Positions 58,389 through 64,000 of a stretch of DNA of 64,000 nt are shown here, piece after piece (the stretch's first letter is position 1; the number at the start of each line of letters is the position of its first letter). Source of the DNA: Tetrapyrgos nigripes. Lineage: Eukaryota; Basidiomycota; Agaricomycetes; Agaricales; Campanellaceae. A program made the translations under genes and the position numbers. The notes below the pieces were generated by a model. The model searched no databases. It was not told the origin of the DNA and was given only the letters and a program-made list of their open reading frames with translations. Location: contig JAACJM010000071.1 of the NCBI GenBank assembly GCA_013368315.1, forward strand, positions 124,001 to 188,000. The letters are read 5' to 3'.

Positions 58389-61300
58389 ATGCCTGGGGTG
58401 TCTATTCTTCCCTCCAATGATGGTCAGCATTCTCCCCACTCGCCCTATTCTCTTACTCACCCCCTCCCAGCCATTCCCGACACATCATACCCGTCCCCCG
58501 ACGACCTTTCCATCTCTAACATCAAGAAACAAGCTAAAGCAGCCGTCAAGGAACAAGCCCAAGGCGCTTCCGCCCTCGCCCTCATCTCTGCTGCAAGAAC
58601 ACAATACCTCAAAGCAGGCGAATGCGAAAGTAATGGCGATCTGAAGGGTGCTTTGAGTGGATTCGTCAAGGCCGCGAGTTTAGCGCAGGCAGTGTTTAGT
58701 ACCAAGGAGTATGCAAATGAGGCTATGCGAAAGGAGATGAACAAGGGTCTAGGAGGGATACTGGAGGTAATTTTGGTTTTTTTTGGTAGTCGTCGTGTCT
58801 GTTGCTCACTTGTGGTGACAGTCGCAGTCTGGTAGTCTAACTGAACGTCTGAAAGCAGTAGAGGAAAAGCTCCGAGCTCTAGAGAAGTCTACTTCTCCGT
58901 AAGTCCGCCACTTTCTTCTCTTTTCTGTGTATTCACCTCGCTCCGCAGCGACGGACCAATAAGCAAACCCGGGGGAACAATAGCGGATCGTTTGAGATCA
59001 TTACAGAGTAATGGTCTTTCTGTACAGACCACAAAGAGGGTTCCATATCGTCCTCTTCATCTTCATCTGCACCGAAACCCTCGTCTCCCAAAACCACACC
59101 CAGTCCCATACCACCCTCTCCCAAACGCCTCCCACCGCCTCTATCTCCGTCTCCTCAAGTGGCTTCTTCTTTATCTTCGTTGCCTTCAGCTTCATCTCCA
59201 ATCACCCCAGTTCCGCCAACAGGTCCAGGGTCCCCCGCGTCACCTTCTCCCTCCAACCCACACTCCTTTGTGTCCCCATCAACCCTGGGCCCGCCGTCCC
59301 CTTCATCCTCTCCCTCTTCCTCACCCGTTATATTCAAGTGCGCAGCCGAATTTGAACTACTCCGTGTCCGAATTCAAGTCGCACTTTCCTTCGATTGATG
59401 AACTAGACGAGTTGGTTGGGTTAAACTTGCCGAGTGTGCCTACAGGATTAGGGAACGGGACGGGGTCCAACGCGAGTTTCAATCCTTCGACCTCTACTTC
59501 GACTTCAACAACAAGAGATGGTCCCATCTCTCCGATACCTTCGACGGCTTCAGCCCTACGCCATTTCGACCCCCTTGAGAGACCTTCGAGCACACCTATT
59601 AACATTACACAGACCCATTTTGGTAGTAGACCTGCGTCGCCTTCTGCCACTTCCATTTCAAGATCTATCAAACCTTCTGGGCTGGGGTTGTCTTCCTCAT
59701 TCCAAATCGACGAACCTATACCTTCTACATCTACATCTCTGTCCCTCATACCCCACAAAAACACCGCCACACCCCGTGAGCTAGCCTCGTACCTTTCAGA
59801 TCCAAAACTCAAGGTGTTGCTTTTGGATGCGAGGAGTAGGGAGGAGTTTGAGAGGGAACGAATTGAGACGGGAGGAGCACCCGTGGTATGTGTAGAGCCT
59901 AGTGTGTTGGCGAGGGAAGGGTGAGTATCTATTTACTTTTTCCCCCCTTCTTCCCTGTTGGCAATCTGATACTAACCACACTTTGTTCCCCCCCTTTCTC
60001 AAAAACAATAAAACAGCGTAACAGCCCAAAAAATCGAAGATTCCCTCGTCTTAGCCACTCCTTCCGAATCCACATCCTTTGCGAATAGGAATAAATTCGA
60101 CCTTGTCGTTTTATACGACTCGAATTCTGAATCCTATTTCAACAAAAAGAATTCTCTATCCCCACTGGACGTATTACAACGAGCGATCTATGAACAAGAG
60201 TATAAAAAGAGTTTGAGGAGGGCACCGATGGTTTTGGAGGGCGGGTTAGAGGGGTGGAAGGGGTATATGAGGGAGTTGGGGATGGGTGCTGGTGTGGGTG
60301 CTGGGACTGGGAATGGGGAGACGAATGGGCAGATGGTTAATGGGCTGACAGATGGAATGAATGGTCTAGTTGCGAATGGAACAGGAGGAAGTTCTCCATC
60401 GCCGCCGACGTCGACACCTTTGCCGAATCAGGTTCAGAGCAACAACCCATTTGCCGTTGGCGGGGCTTTCGCTTCTGCTCCTGGTCTTGCTCCTTCTTTG
60501 TCTTCGTCTTCGTCTTCGTCTCCTTCTCCATCGATCCCCCCTCGATTTCGTCGTCCACGTCGAGGTCAAGAGCTGATACGGCAGGTGCTGTGCCGATATC
60601 TGTTTCTGGGAGAGGACCAGGACCCGCGGGAGTAGATCCTCGAGGACATAGGAGCAATCAATCGTTGGATTTTAATCCTTCGTCGTCAAGTCATGCTAGG
60701 TGAGTTTTTTTCTTTCGGTGTTTCAAACGCTGTTATCGTCGTCGTTCGTCGTCGTGTTTCGCGTTTCGTGTCCATGGAGTGTTACAATCGTTGGCCTTTG
60801 TTGCCTTTTCCTTTTCTGCATTCTACAATCTTCACTTTCTTCTACTTCTTTTCTTCCTTTTTTTTACTTTCACTTCTCTTAATTGCTTATTGCCTCCTTT
60901 ACCTCTGTGAGGCTTAACTTTGCTTGGTCTTACTTTTTTGACGATACAATACGATAATACACGAACACAACGTGATACGAGATGTCGTGCTTATCGTTCA
61001 TTTTCTCTACTTATTATTCTTCGTCTCGTCCTCCTCCTTCTCCTTCTTGTCGTGATGATTCGTCTTCCAATTCCCATCCCCACCATGACCCTGACATCGA
61101 CATCAACCCCCGTCCAAATGTTAAAACTAGTCCTCACACTTACTCTTCGCGTCCTCGTCCCTCTGCTTCTCCTCGTCCTTATCCATTACATTCGAATTCC
61201 TACCCTTCCTACCCCTATCCTTTTTCTGATTTTTACTCTAATTATTTTGCTCGTGCTCATGATCATTCCTACGATTCTGATGCTAAATTTGAACCTCAAT

Positions 61301-63640
61301 CTAGATCTCCTGCAGAGAGTGGTGGCCGAAGACCCATGTTACGAGGATCCATGTCTTCAAGTTCAACTTCTCTGACGCAGACACAGACGATTTCAGAGAA
61401 TGTATGTTGTTTTACTCGCCGAATCATTGTGTTGTTTAACGTAATCCTTTATTTTTTCTCTGTCTAGTCCACAACAGCTTCCTACCCATCGGCAATAACC
61501 TACCCTTCTTTTGCGAGCTCAAGACCCAACCTCAATGGCTATGGCTATACATCACCCTCTTCACCCTCAACTACCTACCCATCTTCCTCAACATCACCGT
61601 TCACATATCCCTCTGCGTACACCACAGCTTCTTCATCCTCATCCTCATCCCATCCCAACTCATATTCATCCCAATACGACATCACCTCTCCACCTCAAGC
61701 ATCTCTCAGTCCTTCTCTCACACGAAGACGTAGTGATTACATTGATCAGTCTCAAGAGGCTCTTTCTCTTTCCCAATCTCACTCTAGTTCTGGGTATCCC
61801 CACCAAGCTCGTTCACCCATCGAGTATCCCGTTTTAGCGGGTTCGAACTCACATCAAGTTCAACATATGATACGACCGCCTCCTTTGGCTGCGTCTAGTC
61901 CTTTGGGAGAGAGACAAAACAACCGGGCGCCTCTCGTTCCTTCCTCATTCCCCAATGTCAATGGTGTTGCTTACCCCAATTCCGCTTCCACATCTCTCAC
62001 ACCCCCAGTCCCCCCACGTATCCCTTCCACATTCCCCGTCACCTACTTCCCCTCCTCTCCCGCTCCAACGATTGGTATCTCGGGCTTGAAAAACCTCGGA
62101 AACACATGTTACATGAACGCGCCCATTCAATGTCTCAGTGCTACATATCCGTTTGCGAGATTCTTTTTAGAGAATAAATGGAAAAATGCAGTGAATATGC
62201 AGAATAAGATGGGTAGCAAGGGAGCGTTGACGTCTGGTTTTGCGGGGTTGTTGAGGATGATGTGGAATGGTGGGACTGGGGATTTGAGGTATTTGAATCC
62301 GGGGGAGTTTAGGGTGAGTTTTTTTTTTTTTTTTTCTTTTTTTTTTTTTTGGAATTGGGTTTGGGTTCAGACTAGATGTGTATTGATAACTAACGTCTTT
62401 GTCCCTTGGTTTTTGTTCTCGTTCTCGTTTCCAGAAAACCGTCTGCCAACTCAACTCTCAATACATTGGAACCGATCAACACGATTCACAAGAGTTCCTC
62501 TCCTTCCTTCTCGATGGGATTCACGAAGATCTTAATCGTATCCTCATCAGACCGAATATAGTAAGGACACCAGAGGACGAAGAAAAGTTGGAAAAACTCC
62601 CGGCAGAGGTTGCCAGTGAACAGGAATGGAAGTTGTGGAGAGAGAGTAACGATTCGGTTATAGTGGATTATTTCCAGGGACAGTTGAAGAATCAGTTGAA
62701 GTGTTTGACGTGTAGTAAGGTGAGTTGGCTGACTTTTCCATTTTTTTGGTTGGCTTTTTACTGATGCAACTTGCGACTTGTGTGTGTGTCATTTTGTGTG
62801 CAGGCATCGACCACGTATAATGCGTTCTCTATCCTCTCGGTTCCTGTACCCCATGGGCGAAGTGGAAAGGTACCTCTGAAGCAATCTTTAGATGCATTCT
62901 TCAATGCGGAGATTCTGGAGAATGATGATGCTTGGTATGTTTTTACTGTCACAATATCTGCATAATAGCGTTGCTCACTAGTCTTGTCTTGTCCTCCTCT
63001 TAACTTTCTCTCTCTTCACCAGGGACTGTCCCCAATGCAAAACCAAACGCCCAGCAGCGAAACAACTCTCCCTAGCCCGACTCCCTCCCATCCTCGTCAT
63101 TCACCTGAAGCGATTCGAAGCCAACGGTCGATTTTCTGACAAGGTCGATACGTTTGTGGATTTTCCTCTCAAGGCGTTGGATATGACGGGGTATATGCCT
63201 GCTAGTACTGGTATCGCTGGTGCTGGTGCTGGTGCTGGGGTGTCGGTGTCGTCGCCCGACGATCCGAGAACACAAGTCCCACCGTATAGGTACGATTTGT
63301 ATGGCGTTACGAATCATGTGGGGAATTTGAGTAGTGGGCATTGTGAGTTGGCTTTTTTTGGTCTGGTGTGCTATGGAGTGACTAAAGTTTCTTTCGTGTT
63401 TTTTTTTTCCTTTCTTCTTCACTTTTCTTCCTTCTAGATACGGCCTTTGTCGCTTCCCGTGATAAATGGATGTACTGTGATGACAGTGTAGTTAAAACTG
63501 TTGATTCCAAGCAGGTAGTTGTAAGTTGACGTTGTTTTTCTTCTGTCGTGTATTTTGTTTTGCTAACCTTTCCTTCCTTCTTTCCTTTACGCAGAGCCAA
63601 AAAGCATACGTCCTGTTTTACAAACGAACCCAGATATAGA
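58389..63640 (+). CDS. Ubiquitin carboxyl-terminal hydrolase, Doa4/Ubp type with rhodanese-like domain
   Basis: Deubiquitinating enzyme of the USP family. After MPGVSILPSNDG comes a helical N-terminal domain (ISNIKKQAKAAVKEQAQGAS...AARTQYLKAGECESNGDLKGALSGFVKAASLAQ), then SGSLTERLKAVEEKLRAL. Long Ser/Pro-rich linkers flank a rhodanese-like domain (LKVLLLDARSREEFERERI...FDLVVLYDSNS...APMVLEGGLEGWKGYM); the usual catalytic Cys is absent (LYDSNS), as in yeast Doa4. The USP domain has the Cys box GLKNLGNTCYMNAPIQCL, QHDSQEFLSFLLDGIHEDLN, a zinc finger (CLTCSK, CPQCKTK), PPILVIHLKRF and the His box LSSGHYTAFVASRDKWMYCDD. At least ten introns, one with long T runs near 62320-62350. Function likely in endosomal sorting or proteasomal ubiquitin recycling. 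Confidence 0.92.
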
Positions 63641-64000
63641 ATCGACCAGTTCACCGATAGGACTCCTGTACTTTGTTCATTAGTTATTTAACCTTATTCT
63701 TCCATTCTTTCGTCTCTTTTTGCTTTACTTCTTCTTCCTTGTCTTCGCGCAATCAATCGCAACTACCGCATACTACTCATGTTTTCTCACCTCTTCGTCC
63801 TTTTCCTCTCTTCCGCTCCTCATCTTCATCATCATGGTCATCAAGTATCTTCATCCGTTACATATTATCATATATATCTACTATCCATAATTCATTCAAC
63901 GAACCCGAACCCCGAGAAATTGAAGCGGAATCCGATGTCGACGTTTTCCCGCCGGTCGCTTCTTCTTTCTTTCCTCCTTTCCTCCTTTCCTTCTCTGCTA
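63641..64000. other. 3' flank, no gene seen
   Basis: Pyrimidine-rich downstream region of the ubiquitin hydrolase gene; no supported feature up to the window edge. Confidence 0.5.

Noticed and set aside
62318..62352. Long T runs as a terminator
   Set aside because: They lie in an intron of the ubiquitin hydrolase with good flanking splice sites; a polypyrimidine tract is enough explanation.
1..64000. Transposon, retroelement, virus-derived genes, CRISPR array or biosynthetic cluster
   Set aside because: No reverse transcriptase, integrase, transposase, capsid, regularly spaced repeats or backbone synthase seen. The single FAD monooxygenase stands alone among housekeeping genes.

Overview
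The window is nuclear DNA from a filamentous basidiomycete, most likely a mushroom-forming Agaricomycete. Genes are broken by many short introns (about 50-80 nt, GT-AG with CTNA-type branch sites), intergenic gaps are short, and nearly every recognisable protein is a conserved fungal or eukaryotic housekeeping protein. There is no operon structure. I see no reverse transcriptase, transposase or CRISPR array.

Layout. 1-2 kb: unresolved 3' end of one or more plus-strand genes, then the DASH kinetochore gene SPC19. 3.7-4.2 kb: a duplicated SPC19 promoter plus its first 13 codons. 4.4-5.4 kb: a GPR1/FUN34/YaaH acetate-type transporter. 6.5-10.1 kb: two diverged copies of a ~1.6 kb segment. Each holds a small secreted cysteine-rich protein gene (one intact, one broken) and a piece of the MSH6 3' end. 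9.8-17.5 kb: a DNA-maintenance cluster of MSH6, a UBL-WLM (Wss1-type) metalloprotease and DNA polymerase delta subunit 4. 18-20.6 kb: a phenol-hydroxylase-type FAD monooxygenase. 20.7-25.9 kb: RCC1 and an Msd1/ADIP-type spindle-pole protein. 26.1-27.1 kb: two tandem Hva1/TUDOR small proteins, one truncated by a stop. 27.5 kb: an intron-containing tRNA-Asn. 27.7-38.2 kb: a dense run of RNA and translation genes (ZNF511-like, KHDC4-like, GPATCH1, MAK11, mitochondrial GatA). 38.4-44.1 kb: a GH35 beta-galactosidase and a PPR-like protein.

44.2-55.8 kb is the fast-evolving part. It carries three class-3 secreted lipases, a RING/coiled-coil gene, fragments that look like the N-terminal exons of the ubiquitin protease at 58 kb and the coiled coil of the RING gene, and a tandem pair of unknown genes of which the second is broken. 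The third lipase and its flanks lie between the fragments. 56.1-63.6 kb: one unrecognised gene and a Doa4/Ubp-type ubiquitin hydrolase with a rhodanese-like domain.

The most interesting observations are a secreted-protein gene whose reading frame closes only with a 1-nt micro-exon, a possible 25-nt intron (or frameshift) in GPATCH1, and several cases of gene-end copying (SPC19 5' end, MSH6 3' end, UBP exons) next to intact parents. I did not find a convincing new multi-gene system. Exon boundaries given here were read by eye from splice consensus and frame and have not been checked against transcripts.
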